DNA of 64,000 nucleotides, taken from JAWKTV01 sp041398905. GTDB lineage: Bacteria > Planctomycetota > Planctomycetia > Planctomycetales > Planctomycetaceae. This document shows positions 19,748 to 28,908 of the stretch, in pieces. Position numbers and translations under genes: made by a program. Location of the stretch: positions 372,001-436,000 of the forward strand of contig JAWKTV010000001.1 of NCBI GenBank assembly GCA_041398905.1, in the 5' to 3' direction. The number at the start of each line of letters is the position of its first letter. Position 1 is the first letter of the stretch. The notes under the pieces are model-generated. The model searched no databases. It saw only the letters and a program-made list of their open reading frames with translations, and had not been told where the DNA came from.

Positions 19748-19909
19748 ATGGCGAAGAAGGCAGCGAAGAAGGCGACCCCCAAGGCCGCACCGAAGAAGGC
19801 CGCTCCGAAGAAGGCGGCGGCCAAGAAGGCCGCCCCGAAAGCGGCAGCACCCAAGAAGGCGGCGGCCCCCAAAAAGGCCACCAAGAAGAAGGCCACCAAG
19901 AAGAAGTAA
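19748..19909 (+). CDS. histone H1-like Lys/Ala/Pro-rich nucleoid peptide
   Basis: A 53-residue peptide made almost only of Ala, Lys, Pro and Thr in KKAA/PKKAA repeats (MAKKAAKKATPKAAPKK...), ending KKATKKKATKKK. It resembles the C-terminal tail of histone H1 and bacterial proteins such as AlgP/HctB-type DNA binders. It has no aromatic, acidic or Cys residue. Expression is well supported: a near-ideal Shine-Dalgarno (AAGGAGGAG, five bases before ATG), an AT-richer leader and an intrinsic terminator 20 bases after the stop. It should bind DNA or RNA non-specifically in the nucleoid. Being low complexity and very short, it is easily missed by gene callers. Confidence 0.85.
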   Translation: MAKKAAKKATPKAAPKKAAPKKAAAKKAAPKAAAPKKAAAPKKATKKKATKKK

Positions 19910-19929
19910 TTTGGCGGCTAGTGAGACAA

Positions 19930-19969
19930 AAACCGGAGTGACTCTCGAGTCGCTCCGGTTTCTTTTTTT
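19930..19969 (+). terminator. intrinsic terminator of the histone-like gene
   Basis: AAACCGGAG at 19930-19938 pairs with CTCCGGTTT at 19953-19961, extended by one T-G pair and GAC/GTC to a stem of 13 pairs with loop TCTCGA. A run of seven T follows at 19963-19969. Confidence 0.9.
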
Positions 19970-20046
19970 GCGCCATGCCTGATGACGCGGCCGCCACTAG
20001 CCACCGCGCGCCCGTCGTGCAAATGGACGCTCCGCAACCGCGCACG

Positions 20047-20083
20047 AAAACGTCCCGGACCTGCGGACGCAGACCCGGGACGT
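20047..20083 (-). terminator. intrinsic terminator of the downstream oxidoreductase gene
   Basis: On the minus strand ACGTCCCGG (20083-20075) pairs with CCGGGACGT (20058-20050). The intervening bases can also pair as CTGCG/CGCAG. The stem is followed by a short T run (20050-20047). It lies about 30 bases after the stop at 20115. Confidence 0.75.
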
Positions 20084-20114
20084 TGATGTCACACACGCAT
20101 TACGCCCGTATCGC

Positions 20115-21419
20115 CTACGCCACTTCCCAGCCTTCGCGGTACTGCTTGTTGACGTACTGGTCGGCTTCCGGGGCGTTGGTCGCCTTGACGTTGGCAGCGT
20201 CCCACTCCAGCGACTTGCCGGTGCGATACGCCACGTTCCCCAGCAGCACCGTCTCGGTCAGCGGGCCGGAGTAGCTGAAGTCGCACAGCGACTTGCCCCC
20301 CTCCTTGCACGCCTTGATCCACTCGGCATGGTGACCGATCGACGGCGCGATCGTCTGCTCGGGCGGCTGGAAGCCCTGGAACTTCTCGACCGGAAAAAGT
20401 TTGTAGTTGCCGTAGTCGGCGTACATCATGCCTTCCGTGCCGATGAACATCACACCGTTCGCCGGGACGCGCTGGCCGTTGATCTCCTTGGGAATGTTGT
20501 TGCCGTCGTACCAGGTCAGGTGCAGCGGGCCATGGCCTTCCTCGGCGGGGAAGTCGTAGTGCACCGTCAGCCCGACCGGCGCCATCTCCGGATGCGGCTC
20601 CGGTCCTTCGGCCCAGCACTTGTTCGGGTACTTCAGGCCGAGCGCCCAGAACGGGAGGTCCATGTAGTGGCAACCCATGTCGCCGAGCGTTCCCTGACCG
20701 AAGTCCCACCAGCGACGCCACTGCGCCGGGTGGTAACGACCGGCCCGGTACTCGCGCATCGGAGCGGGGCCAACCCACAAATCCCAATTGAGCGACGCCG
20801 GCACTTCGGTGCTCGACTCCGGCCAATCCTGCACGCCCCAGCCCTTGCCGACCCACACATGCACGTCGGTAATGTCCCCCAGCACGCCGGCCTGGACAAT
20901 CTCGACGACGCGGCGGTAGTTGTCGCCGGCGTGAATCTGCGTGCCGAGCTGCGTGGCGACCCCGGCCGCCTTCGCCGCGTTGGTGATGATGCGGGCTTCG
21001 CCGACGGTGTGCGTGAGCGGCTTCTCACAGTAGACGTGCTTCCCCTTCTGGATCGCCCGCAGGCTCGCCGGAGCGTGATGGTGGTCGGTCGTGCCGATCA
21101 CCACGGCGTCAATCTTGTCCGCCTCCTGCTCGAGCATCTCGCGGTAGTCGGCGTAGCCCCGGGCATCGGGGAACCGCTGCAGCGCCTGGCCAAGGTAGTT
21201 GCTGTCGACGTCGACCAGCGCGACGATCTTCTCCCCCTGCACCCCTTCCACGTCCGCCGCCGCGCGGTTGGCGGTGCCGATGCAGGCGACATTCAGTTTG
21301 CTGTTGGGTGACGAAGAGTCGTCGGCCGCGCTCATCCGACAGAACAGGCCCGCCGACAGGGCGGCCCCGGCGGAGGTCTTCAGAAAGTCACGACGTGGCA
21401 GGACAATGCGGTGGGACAT
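20115..21419 (-). CDS. Gfo/Idh/MocA family oxidoreductase, Tat-exported
   Basis: A complete 434-residue protein. The leader PRRDFLKTSAGAALSAGLF is a twin-arginine signal. The Rossmann fold begins at LNVACIGTANRAAADVEG (about residues 41-58; the Gly motif is degenerate compared with GxGxxG). VALVDVD and CEKPLTHTVGEARII follow, the latter with the conserved EKP. The C-terminal domain has the family's GTLGDMGCHYMDLPFWAL. A GGAGA ribosome site precedes the ATG. It shares only domain-level similarity with the other Gfo/Idh/MocA gene at 13931-15256, so the two are not recent duplicates. Substrate unknown; probably carbohydrate-related. Confidence 0.87.
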   Translation of the reverse strand: MSHRIVLPRRDFLKTSAGAALSAGLFCRMSAADDSSSPNSKLNVACIGTANRAAADVEGVQGEKIVALVDVDSNYLGQALQRFPDARGYADYREMLEQEADKIDAVVIGTTDHHHAPASLRAIQKGKHVYCEKPLTHTVGEARIITNAAKAAGVATQLGTQIHAGDNYRRVVEIVQAGVLGDITDVHVWVGKGWGVQDWPESSTEVPASLNWDLWVGPAPMREYRAGRYHPAQWRRWWDFGQGTLGDMGCHYMDLPFWALGLKYPNKCWAEGPEPHPEMAPVGLTVHYDFPAEEGHGPLHLTWYDGNNIPKEINGQRVPANGVMFIGTEGMMYADYGNYKLFPVEKFQGFQPPEQTIAPSIGHHAEWIKACKEGGKSLCDFSYSGPLTETVLLGNVAYRTGKSLEWDAANVKATNAPEADQYVNKQYREGWEVA

Positions 21420-21740
21420 CAGTTTCTCCAGGGATAGGTGCCTCGAATCTGCCGTTGTTGAGAAACGGCAACATGGTGACGCGGTGGGCGGTGCGGACGC
21501 CGAGCCTGCGAGTCCACACTGTGCACGGCAACCAATCGACTATGACAACTCCGTCGACCTTCCTCAACAGCCCGGCATGATCGGCCGGACTCCACACGAT
21601 CTCGCCGGCCGTCCCGCGACCGACCGGAAAGGTCATTGTGCCGCTGTGCGGCGACTTCTACGATTCGCCAGTCGGCAGTGAATCAATAGCGCGTTCTCCG
21701 CACTGACTCGACGACGTTCGGATTCAGTTCTGACATCCAG
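21420..21740. other. divergent intergenic region with one hairpin
   Basis: 321 bases between the oxidoreductase gene and the amidase gene. TGCCGTT at 21450-21456 and AACGGCA at 21464-21470 form a 7-pair hairpin in the 5' leader of the minus-strand gene. No coding sequence is recognisable. Confidence 0.4.
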
Positions 21741-22487
21741 GTGGCCGTGACCATTTCGCCTCCCGCCATCAACGCCCCAGCTGTGACCGACGCCGGACGC
21801 AAGTTGTGGCGTTACGGGCGCTGGTCGATGCTGCTGATCGTAATCTGCCTCGGATCGCCCGTGCTGCCCGAGGGCGTCGCCGACGACGATGCACCGACCA
21901 GGCCGCAGCCAGCCGAATTCGCGATCTTCGCCGGCCGACGTCCGCTGGCGGCTCCATCAATTGACGCGCCACCGGCCGCAGTGCGGCCCGTCCTCGACCA
22001 GTGGGATCTGACTGGCGATGAACGGGGTTGGAAGTTTGTGATCGTCCATCACTCCGCGACGAAGACCGGCAGCGTCGAGAGTATCGATCGGGCCCATCGC
22101 CAGCGTCGCGATGCGCGCGGCAATCCGTGGCGCGGCATCGGCTACCACTTCGTCATCGGAAATGGACAGGGCATGGATGACGGAGAAGTGCGACCAACGT
22201 TTCGCTGGACCGAGCAGGCCAGCGGCGCTCACGCCGGCATCGGTAACTTCAACGAGTACGGCGTTGGCATCTGCCTCATCGGGAACTTTGAGGACGCTCC
22301 GCCGACCGAGAAGCAGCTCGCCGCCGTCCGCAAGCTGATTATGGAGCTGCGCACCGAGTACGGCATCAATCGCGACGCCGTCCTGTCGCATCGCGACGTG
22401 AGAGCGACGGCGTGCCCGGGTGAACACCTCAACCTCGACGCGATCGCCGGGCCCGAGCAGGTGATTATGCCGACCTCCGCACCATAG
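21741..22487 (+). CDS. N-acetylmuramoyl-L-alanine amidase / PGRP family
   Basis: A 248-residue amidase_2-type protein that cleaves the lactyl-amide bond between muramic acid and the stem peptide. Residues about 92-235 form the domain: KFVIVHHSATKTG (first Zn-ligand His), IGYHFVIGNGQG, SGAHAGIGNFNEYGVGICLIGNF (second His), SHRDVRATACPGEHLN (third ligand in the A-C-P-G site, as in PGRPs). A hydrophobic segment (MLLIVICLGSPVLPEGVA, about 30-47) is a signal or anchor, placing it outside the cytoplasm. The listed start is GTG at 21741; an internal ATG at 21828 would begin right at the signal segment and is an equally good choice. It fits with other peptidoglycan genes in this window. Confidence 0.83.
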   Translation: MAVTISPPAINAPAVTDAGRKLWRYGRWSMLLIVICLGSPVLPEGVADDDAPTRPQPAEFAIFAGRRPLAAPSIDAPPAAVRPVLDQWDLTGDERGWKFVIVHHSATKTGSVESIDRAHRQRRDARGNPWRGIGYHFVIGNGQGMDDGEVRPTFRWTEQASGAHAGIGNFNEYGVGICLIGNFEDAPPTEKQLAAVRKLIMELRTEYGINRDAVLSHRDVRATACPGEHLNLDAIAGPEQVIMPTSAP

Positions 22488-22624
22488 CACGGCCGCCCCT
22501 CAGCGTCTGGCGGACCGTCCCCATGCGACAGTTGACGGTGTCGACCGCTGGAGATGCCGGTATCGCGAATCAGCCGGTGCCCGCGCACCGCGTCGGACCG
22601 TTCGATTGATCGCGAGTCACTCCC

Positions 22625-25537
22625 TTACGGTGCGACCTGGCTGGGTGACATCAGGTAGGCGAACAGATTCCGCAGCTCGGCTGGTGACAGGCGATCCAGC
22701 AGCCCCTCCGGCATGGCCGACAGTGTTGACTGCTGCCTGGCGTCGATTTCATCACGCGGGATCGTCCGCAGCTCGGTGGGAGTCTGGAGTGTGATGGTTC
22801 GCTCGTCCTCGGCGGCGACGAGGCCGCTGAGCACGCGGCCGTCGCCCAACTGCAGCGTCGTCAGCCCGTAGTCCTTGCCGACGACAGCGCTCGGATCAAC
22901 GATGTGCTGCAGCAGGTAGTCAAGGCTCGACCGCTGCGCGCCGGTCAGATCGGGGCCGATCTTCGCGCCTTCGCCAAACAACACATGGCAGGCCGCGCAT
23001 GACTTCTGGAAGAGGCGTCGACCAGCGGCTGGATCGGACGTCTCGACATCGGAGTCGCCGAGCAGCGTTCGCAGTTCGGCGATGCGTGCCTGCCGCTCCT
23101 CGGACGTTTCCCGCAGGTCGCCCCAGACGTTCGACAATCGAGCCGTCAGGCCATCGTCACCCAACGCGATGATCTGTCGGGCAAGGTAGGGTGTCAGCTC
23201 CGCAGTGGTGATGGGGCCCTTGCCAGCATCGAGCTGGTTGAGCAGCTCGGCCGCGAACACTGGCCGGCTGACGAGGATCTGCAAAATCCGAGGACGATCG
23301 TCGGGATGAAAGCGGCGGTAGGAACTCGCGAGCAACTGTCCGATGGCGGGGTCGTCGAACGTCGCCAGCCCGTCGGCGGCCGTTGCATTGAGTACCCTCA
23401 CTCCCAGCAGTGACTCACAGACCTGACGGAGATCATCGGGTCGCGCGGCGATCAGAGTCCGCAGCGCGCTCGATCGCGTGGCGAGTTCTGCGCGGTCGTC
23501 GCGAACGATTGCGCGGATCTCATCGAGCGCGCGGCCATCGCCAAACAGCGTGCTGAGGTCTCGCACCAGCTCGGGATTCCGTCGGGCGGCCAGAGTCTCG
23601 CCGAACGCCGACCACGCCGGCGGCTGGGGCACCTTCCGCCAGCCGCGATACGCGTCGTGCAGACCAACGAGCAACTGCTCCGCTCGATCCGCCGGCCACT
23701 GCGCGCCTGCGGTGAGCAGATCGTTGATCGCGGCCGGTTGTGCCTCGAAACGCCCCGCCACAAATCGCGCAATCCATTTCAGCAGGGCCGGTGACTCGCA
23801 TCGTTCGGCGACCTCCACCAAAGTGGCCGCATCATGCCCTCCCAGTGGTATGAGGCCATACCAGATCATGCCGGGCAGATGTCGGTCGTCTGCGAAATCG
23901 GCGCTCGCGGCGAGCGCTCGACCCAGCGGCAAGCGACTCTCGATCGGTAACCGCTGCAAGGTCGACGCCAGGGTCAACAGCACCAGGCCCGAGTCGTCGT
24001 CGCCCGCCATCCGCACGAACTCATCCAGAAGTCCATCATCGGGCGGATACACCGCATCGACGCGCGGGCCGACGATGGTGTCGAGCGGCCAGTGATCCGT
24101 GAGCAACCGGATCGCCCAGACCCGCAACTGCTCGTCATCGTGCCTGAGCAGTCGACGCAATTCGTCCGTTGTGGTCTCACTGCGCTGATAGCGTCGCCAC
24201 AGGTCGGGTAGTGGGCCGTCGCCCGCCAGGCACATTGGCTTGGCGAATCGCGGCTGCCCGGAACCGCCGGGTGGGTAACTCAGCTTGAAGATCCGTCCGC
24301 TGGTGCGATGCACGCCGGTGTGCTCGTGACATTCGCCGGTGTCGCTCCAGTCGAGAATGTAGACGTTGCCGTCCGGTCCCTGGCTCACTTCGAGTCCGCG
24401 AAAGAACGGGTCGGGCGAGACGCAGAGGTCCGGCTCATGTCGGCCGATGTAGCTCGCTTCGTATCGTTCGAGTCGCTCGACGTTGACCCGCCGGCCATGC
24501 ATGTTGAGCGTGAACAGCCGCCCCTGATACGGCTCCGGCCAGTGATTGTGCTGGCAGATCATCATGCCGATGTGGGCGTGCCCGCCGCCGAGATCGTTGG
24601 CCTTGCCATCACGGCTCTGCGACCAGCTTCCCTTCGTGTCGAAGTGGTGGTGATCGGCGATCATGTCGAGACGTTCATAGACGGCGGGGTTCATGCTTTC
24701 GCCAAACGACTCCTTGAAATGAGCACCGGGGACCATGTGCCACAGATGCCCGATGACGGTGTTGATGAAGAAGAGTTCACCGTCGGCGTCCCAGTCGTGG
24801 CCCCAGGGATTAACGGTGCCATGGCAGAGGACTTCGCACACCTTGCGCTCAGGATGGAATCGCCAGATGCCTCCATCGATCGGGACGCGTCGCTCATCGG
24901 GTGTGCCGGGTCGACCCAGTCGCCCGGGGCAGGAATGACCGCAGCGTCCGTACAGCCAACCGTCCGGTCCCCAACGGAGACCGTTGGCGAAGTTGTGATA
25001 GTTGTCTTGCGCGACGGTGAAGCCATCGAGCATGACCCGGGCCGGGCCGTCGGGGCGGGCATCGCCATCGGCATCCGGGATAAACAACAGCCGCGGCGGA
25101 CACATCAGCCAGACACCACCCCGACCGACTTCCACGCTGGTGAGCATCTGGACGTTGTCGGTAAAAACGGTCCGCGAGTCCGCCCGGCCATCGCCGTCGG
25201 TGTCGGTCAGCACCAGCACCCGGTCGCGCAGCGCGAGATCGAACTTCTGGCTGCGATCCGAGTACGTGTAGTTCTCTGCGACCCACATCCGGCCGCGAAC
25301 ATCCCACGCCATCCCGATCGGATTTCGCACCTCCGGTTCGGAGGCGAACAAGGTCACGGTGCAGCCCGCCGGCACCTGCAAGCCCTCCGCCGCGTCCTCC
25401 GCCGAGAGCGGCTGCTGATCGGCCTCCGCCGGGCTGTTGTACGGTTCAGGAAAGTCATCGGCTGCGAGCGGATGATTGAATCCGATGAGTACGAAGAGCA
25501 GCAGCGCACATCGTGTTCGCGGGAGGTCGTCGCGCAT
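22625..25537 (-). CDS. PVC-type heme-binding CxxCH protein with propeller and HEAT-like repeats
   Basis: A 970-residue exported protein (signal MRDDLPRTRCALLLFVLIGFNHPLAA). The ATG at 25537 is chosen because it opens this signal; the frame is open further upstream without meaning. Residues about 40-430 form the membrane-bound dehydrogenase-type propeller (VTLFASEPEVRNPIGMAWDVRGRMWVAENYTY, VLVLTDTDGDGRAD, YHNFANGLRWGPDGWLYGRCGHSC, VNPWGHDWDADGELFFINTVIGHLWH). Residues about 440-830 are alpha-helical repeats of HEAT type. The C-terminal domain has the heme motif CAACH (after RLFQKS) and GPDLTG. Planctomycetes hold dozens of these; sugar oxidation is suspected but unproven. Confidence 0.88.
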   Translation of the reverse strand: MRDDLPRTRCALLLFVLIGFNHPLAADDFPEPYNSPAEADQQPLSAEDAAEGLQVPAGCTVTLFASEPEVRNPIGMAWDVRGRMWVAENYTYSDRSQKFDLALRDRVLVLTDTDGDGRADSRTVFTDNVQMLTSVEVGRGGVWLMCPPRLLFIPDADGDARPDGPARVMLDGFTVAQDNYHNFANGLRWGPDGWLYGRCGHSCPGRLGRPGTPDERRVPIDGGIWRFHPERKVCEVLCHGTVNPWGHDWDADGELFFINTVIGHLWHMVPGAHFKESFGESMNPAVYERLDMIADHHHFDTKGSWSQSRDGKANDLGGGHAHIGMMICQHNHWPEPYQGRLFTLNMHGRRVNVERLERYEASYIGRHEPDLCVSPDPFFRGLEVSQGPDGNVYILDWSDTGECHEHTGVHRTSGRIFKLSYPPGGSGQPRFAKPMCLAGDGPLPDLWRRYQRSETTTDELRRLLRHDDEQLRVWAIRLLTDHWPLDTIVGPRVDAVYPPDDGLLDEFVRMAGDDDSGLVLLTLASTLQRLPIESRLPLGRALAASADFADDRHLPGMIWYGLIPLGGHDAATLVEVAERCESPALLKWIARFVAGRFEAQPAAINDLLTAGAQWPADRAEQLLVGLHDAYRGWRKVPQPPAWSAFGETLAARRNPELVRDLSTLFGDGRALDEIRAIVRDDRAELATRSSALRTLIAARPDDLRQVCESLLGVRVLNATAADGLATFDDPAIGQLLASSYRRFHPDDRPRILQILVSRPVFAAELLNQLDAGKGPITTAELTPYLARQIIALGDDGLTARLSNVWGDLRETSEERQARIAELRTLLGDSDVETSDPAAGRRLFQKSCAACHVLFGEGAKIGPDLTGAQRSSLDYLLQHIVDPSAVVGKDYGLTTLQLGDGRVLSGLVAAEDERTITLQTPTELRTIPRDEIDARQQSTLSAMPEGLLDRLSPAELRNLFAYLMSPSQVAP

Positions 25538-25945
25538 GAGAGTCTCGCAAGCCGAACGAGTCGGGACAGTCTGGAGAGGCGTCGAAGCCACCAACCGGGA
25601 GGCGAAGTGGGAGCTGCCCGTTGGATGAATCATGGCATCGCCACGGGTGGATGGTAGGCCGCGATCGCAACGTGGTCCACGAGACCGATCCACGGGTGCC
25701 GCAGACGCCCCGCGCAAGCGGAAGCCCCCGATGTCGCACGCATTCCCACCCGGGGGGCCTGAGGAGCACCCCGGCAACCGAACGAATGTGAGTAAACGGG
25801 TCTCCCTGTCTCCCTGCGGACTTCGTCGCTCGACATGCCATGAACGCTGAATGATGCTACGCTGCCAAATCATTGGATGCCGGTGAATCGCCGTTCGCTG
25901 GTGCGCCGGCCCAGATTCTCACGACTCCGTTCCGTCTGAGCACTC
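25538..25945. other. divergent intergenic region, nothing recognised
   Basis: 408 bases between the divergently transcribed PVC-type heme gene and the sulfatase gene. The heme-gene frame stays open through here but codes for no recognisable sequence. No strong promoter hexamers or palindromes were found. Confidence 0.4.
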
Positions 25946-27481
25946 ATGACTCATCGCCTCTTCGTGTGGTTGACTCTGACACTGCTGTGCATCACGCAGT
26001 ACGGATGGGCCGTCGAGCCGACGTCGCCGGGCGACACCGGCTCGCGGCACCGCAATGTCATTCTGATCGTCGCCGACGACTTGGGATTCCAACTGGGCTG
26101 TTACGGCGACAAGGTGATTCAGACTCCCGGTATCGACCGGCTCGCGGCGACTGGCACGCGGTTCACCCGCGCGGCGTGTACCACCGCCAGTTGCAGCGCG
26201 AGCCGCAGCGTGCTGATGACCGGGCTGCACAATCATGCCACCGGGCATTACGGCCATGCGCACGACTATCACCACTTCAGCACGTACGACAGCGTCCCTT
26301 CACTCCCGAATCTGCTGGGCGAGGCGGGCTACCGCACCTGTTCGATCGGGAAGTACCACCTCGCGCCCGAGTACGTGTACCACTTTGAGAACTACCGCAA
26401 CGCGGGAATCGACGGTGCCCGCAACTCCGTCGCCATGGCGCGGAACGCGATCGACTGGATGTCAGAACAGGATGACCGGCCGTTCTTCTTGTACTGGTGC
26501 AGCAGCGATCCTCACCGCGGCGGCGGTCCGGGAAACTTCGCGAACTTCAACGACCGTCCGGAGACTCCCTACCAAGGTGTCCGCCGCATCAAGTACCACC
26601 CCGCCGACATCACCCCGCCGCCGTGGCTGCCAAACAACGACGCGGTGAAGGCCGAACTCGCCGAGTATTACCAGGCGATCTCGCGATTCGACCAGGGAGT
26701 CGGGCTGCTGCTCGACTGGCTGGACGAATCGGGGCATGCAGACGATACGCTGGTGCTGCTGCTGTCCGATAACGGTCCTCCGTTTCCGGGGGCGAAGACC
26801 AACCTGCATCAGCCGGGGATGAATCTGCCGCTGCTGATTCGCAACCCGGACGCCGCACAGCGGGGTGTGGTCTGCGATGCCCGCGTGACATGGGTCGACA
26901 TCACGCCGACGATTCTCGACTACTGCCATGTTGAACCGGCTCCGCGACGGCCGATCCAGCGACGCGAGAACGTCGGGCCCGAGAACTACGAACCAACGCC
27001 GGAAATGCCGATCGGTCGCGCTGGCAAAGGGAAGCCGCAGCCTGTGAAGTTCCACGGCCGCTCGTGCCTGCCGGTGCTGGAGCAGCCGCACGTCGAAGGC
27101 TGGGACGCCAGCTACGCCTCGCACACCTTCCACGAGGTGACAATGTACTATCCGATGCGGGTCGCGATCGACGGCAAGTACAAGCTGATCTTCAACATCG
27201 CCCATCAGTTGCCGTATCCGTTCGCGACGGACCTGTATGCATCGCCGACGTGGCAGAGCGTGCTCAACACGAAAGAGAAGATGTACGGTGCCCGACCGGT
27301 GGATTCGTACGTGCATCGGCCCCGCTTCGAGCTGTACGACCTCGAAGCCGACCCGTGGGAGACCGACAACCTCGCCACCAGCGGCGAGCACCAGCCGCTG
27401 CTGGAACGGATGCAACAGCGGATGCAGCAGTGGCAGCAGGAGACCAACGACCCGTGGGAGCTGAAGTGGCGGTACGAGTGA
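25946..27481 (+). CDS. sulfatase (N-sulfoglucosamine sulfohydrolase-like)
   Basis: A 511-residue secreted sulfatase with signal peptide (MTHRLFVWLTLTLLCITQYGWA). Metal-binding DD occurs in VADDLGFQLGCYGD. The formylglycine site is CSASR at residues 83-87, the Ala variant of CxPSR, needing an anaerobic or FGE-type maturase encoded elsewhere. GKYHLAPE (HxxP-like) and LLSDNGPPFPGAK (DNG) supply further active-site residues; the C-terminal YDLEADPWETDNLA is standard for the family. Pattern NHATGHYGHAH resembles heparan N-sulfatase relatives. Planctomycetes use such enzymes on algal sulfated polysaccharides. No polysaccharide lyase or hydrolase sits beside it; it stands alone 70 bases before pyrC. 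Confidence 0.9.
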   Translation: MTHRLFVWLTLTLLCITQYGWAVEPTSPGDTGSRHRNVILIVADDLGFQLGCYGDKVIQTPGIDRLAATGTRFTRAACTTASCSASRSVLMTGLHNHATGHYGHAHDYHHFSTYDSVPSLPNLLGEAGYRTCSIGKYHLAPEYVYHFENYRNAGIDGARNSVAMARNAIDWMSEQDDRPFFLYWCSSDPHRGGGPGNFANFNDRPETPYQGVRRIKYHPADITPPPWLPNNDAVKAELAEYYQAISRFDQGVGLLLDWLDESGHADDTLVLLLSDNGPPFPGAKTNLHQPGMNLPLLIRNPDAAQRGVVCDARVTWVDITPTILDYCHVEPAPRRPIQRRENVGPENYEPTPEMPIGRAGKGKPQPVKFHGRSCLPVLEQPHVEGWDASYASHTFHEVTMYYPMRVAIDGKYKLIFNIAHQLPYPFATDLYASPTWQSVLNTKEKMYGARPVDSYVHRPRFELYDLEADPWETDNLATSGEHQPLLERMQQRMQQWQQETNDPWELKWRYE

Positions 27482-27550
27482 GTCGACCGCCGCATGTTGA
27501 TTCGAGTCCTCGCCGCGCCGAAGTGATCGGCGGCTCACCCCTGAAATGCC

Positions 27551-28891
27551 ATGTCCACCCATCGCCTGCAAATCCATTCCGCGACCTGCGTGCTGCCGGA
27601 TGGCATCCGCGTGGCTGACGTACTGATCGAGGATGGCAGGATTCTCGACATCGACCCACCGGTGAGTGCGCGGGTGGACGAGTCGATCGATGCCAGTGGG
27701 CTGCATCTCTTGCCGGGGGTGATCGACGATCAGGTGCACTTTCGCGATCCGGGTCTGACTCACAAAGAAGACCTGCACACCGGCAGCCTCGCCTGTGCGA
27801 AAGGGGGAGTGACGACGTTTCTGGAGATGCCCAACACGAAGCCGACGACAACGAGCGTCGCCGCGCTGCACGAGAAGCTCGCGCTCGCGGCGGGGAAGTC
27901 CGTCGTCAATTACGGCTTCTACATCGGCGCGACGGTGGACAACGTCGCTGAGCTGACACAAGCGCAGCGGACACCGGGGATCAAGATTTTCATCGGCTCA
28001 AGCACCGGCAACATGCTTGTCGACGAGCAAGACGCCCTCGAACGGATCTTCGACCAGACGCGACTGCCCATCTGTGCCCACTGCGAGGATGAGACCACCG
28101 TGCGGCAAAACGCCGCGCGACTCGCCGGGACGGTCGATGTTCGCGATCACTCGAACATTCGCGACCACCGGGCGGCGGAGATCGCAACCCGCCGGGCGAT
28201 GGAGCTGTCGCACCGCTATCGTCACCGGTTCCACGTACTGCATGTCTCGACGGCGATCGAGTGCGAGCTGCTGCGGGAACATGGCGACTACGTCACCGCG
28301 GAAGCCTGTCCGCACCATCTGTTCTTCAATGTCGATGACTCCGATCGACTCGGTTCGCGGGTGCAGATGAACCCGTCGATCAAGACGGCCGCGGACAACG
28401 CGGCGCTGTGGGACGCCCTCCGCGACGGCCGGATTCAGGTCATCGCCACCGACCATGCGCCCCATACCTTGGAGGAGAAGGCGCAGCCGTACCCGCAGTC
28501 ACCCTCGGGGTTGCCGGCGGTTGAGAACTCGCTGGCGTTGATGCTCGACTCGGTCAACGCCGGTCGGTGCACTCTGGAGCAGGTGGTCCACTGGATGTGC
28601 GACGCGCCGGCGCGGGTATGGGATATCGTGGGCAAAGGCCGCATCGCGGTCGGTTACGACGCCGACCTCGTGCTGGTCGATCTGCGTCGCCAGCAAACGA
28701 TCCGCGACGAGGACCAACTGACGAAGTCTCGCTGGAGTCCCTGGCACGGGACCACGCTGACCGGCTGGCCGGTCCGCACACTGGTGGCCGGCCGCACGGT
28801 CTGCGTCGACGGCGCGGTCGACGCGACGCATCGCGGGAACGAGGCGACCTACGATCATCACCGCGAGGGGTATTGGCTGCGGCAGGGCTGA
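27551..28891 (+). CDS. pyrC: dihydroorotase (DDQVH type)
   Basis: A 446-residue amidohydrolase that cyclises carbamoyl-aspartate to dihydroorotate in pyrimidine synthesis. The metal site normally reads D-x-H-x-H; here it is IDDQVHFRDPGLTHKEDL, with Gln in place of the first His. This variant is known in a subfamily that includes Bacteroidetes enzymes. Other landmarks: MPNTKPTT, KIFIGSSTGNML (carbamylated Lys region), CAHCED, VLHVSTA, ACPHHLFF, RVQMNPSIKT, IATDHAPHT (conserved Asp). The C-terminal part GKGRIAVGYDADLVLVDL is typical. Starts at the ATG at 27551 and ends 17 bases from the convergent SppA gene. Gene name by family resemblance; biochemical role inferred. Confidence 0.85.
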   Translation: MSTHRLQIHSATCVLPDGIRVADVLIEDGRILDIDPPVSARVDESIDASGLHLLPGVIDDQVHFRDPGLTHKEDLHTGSLACAKGGVTTFLEMPNTKPTTTSVAALHEKLALAAGKSVVNYGFYIGATVDNVAELTQAQRTPGIKIFIGSSTGNMLVDEQDALERIFDQTRLPICAHCEDETTVRQNAARLAGTVDVRDHSNIRDHRAAEIATRRAMELSHRYRHRFHVLHVSTAIECELLREHGDYVTAEACPHHLFFNVDDSDRLGSRVQMNPSIKTAADNAALWDALRDGRIQVIATDHAPHTLEEKAQPYPQSPSGLPAVENSLALMLDSVNAGRCTLEQVVHWMCDAPARVWDIVGKGRIAVGYDADLVLVDLRRQQTIRDEDQLTKSRWSPWHGTTLTGWPVRTLVAGRTVCVDGAVDATHRGNEATYDHHREGYWLRQG

Positions 28892-28908
28892 GATCGCTCC
28901 CGGGGCCG

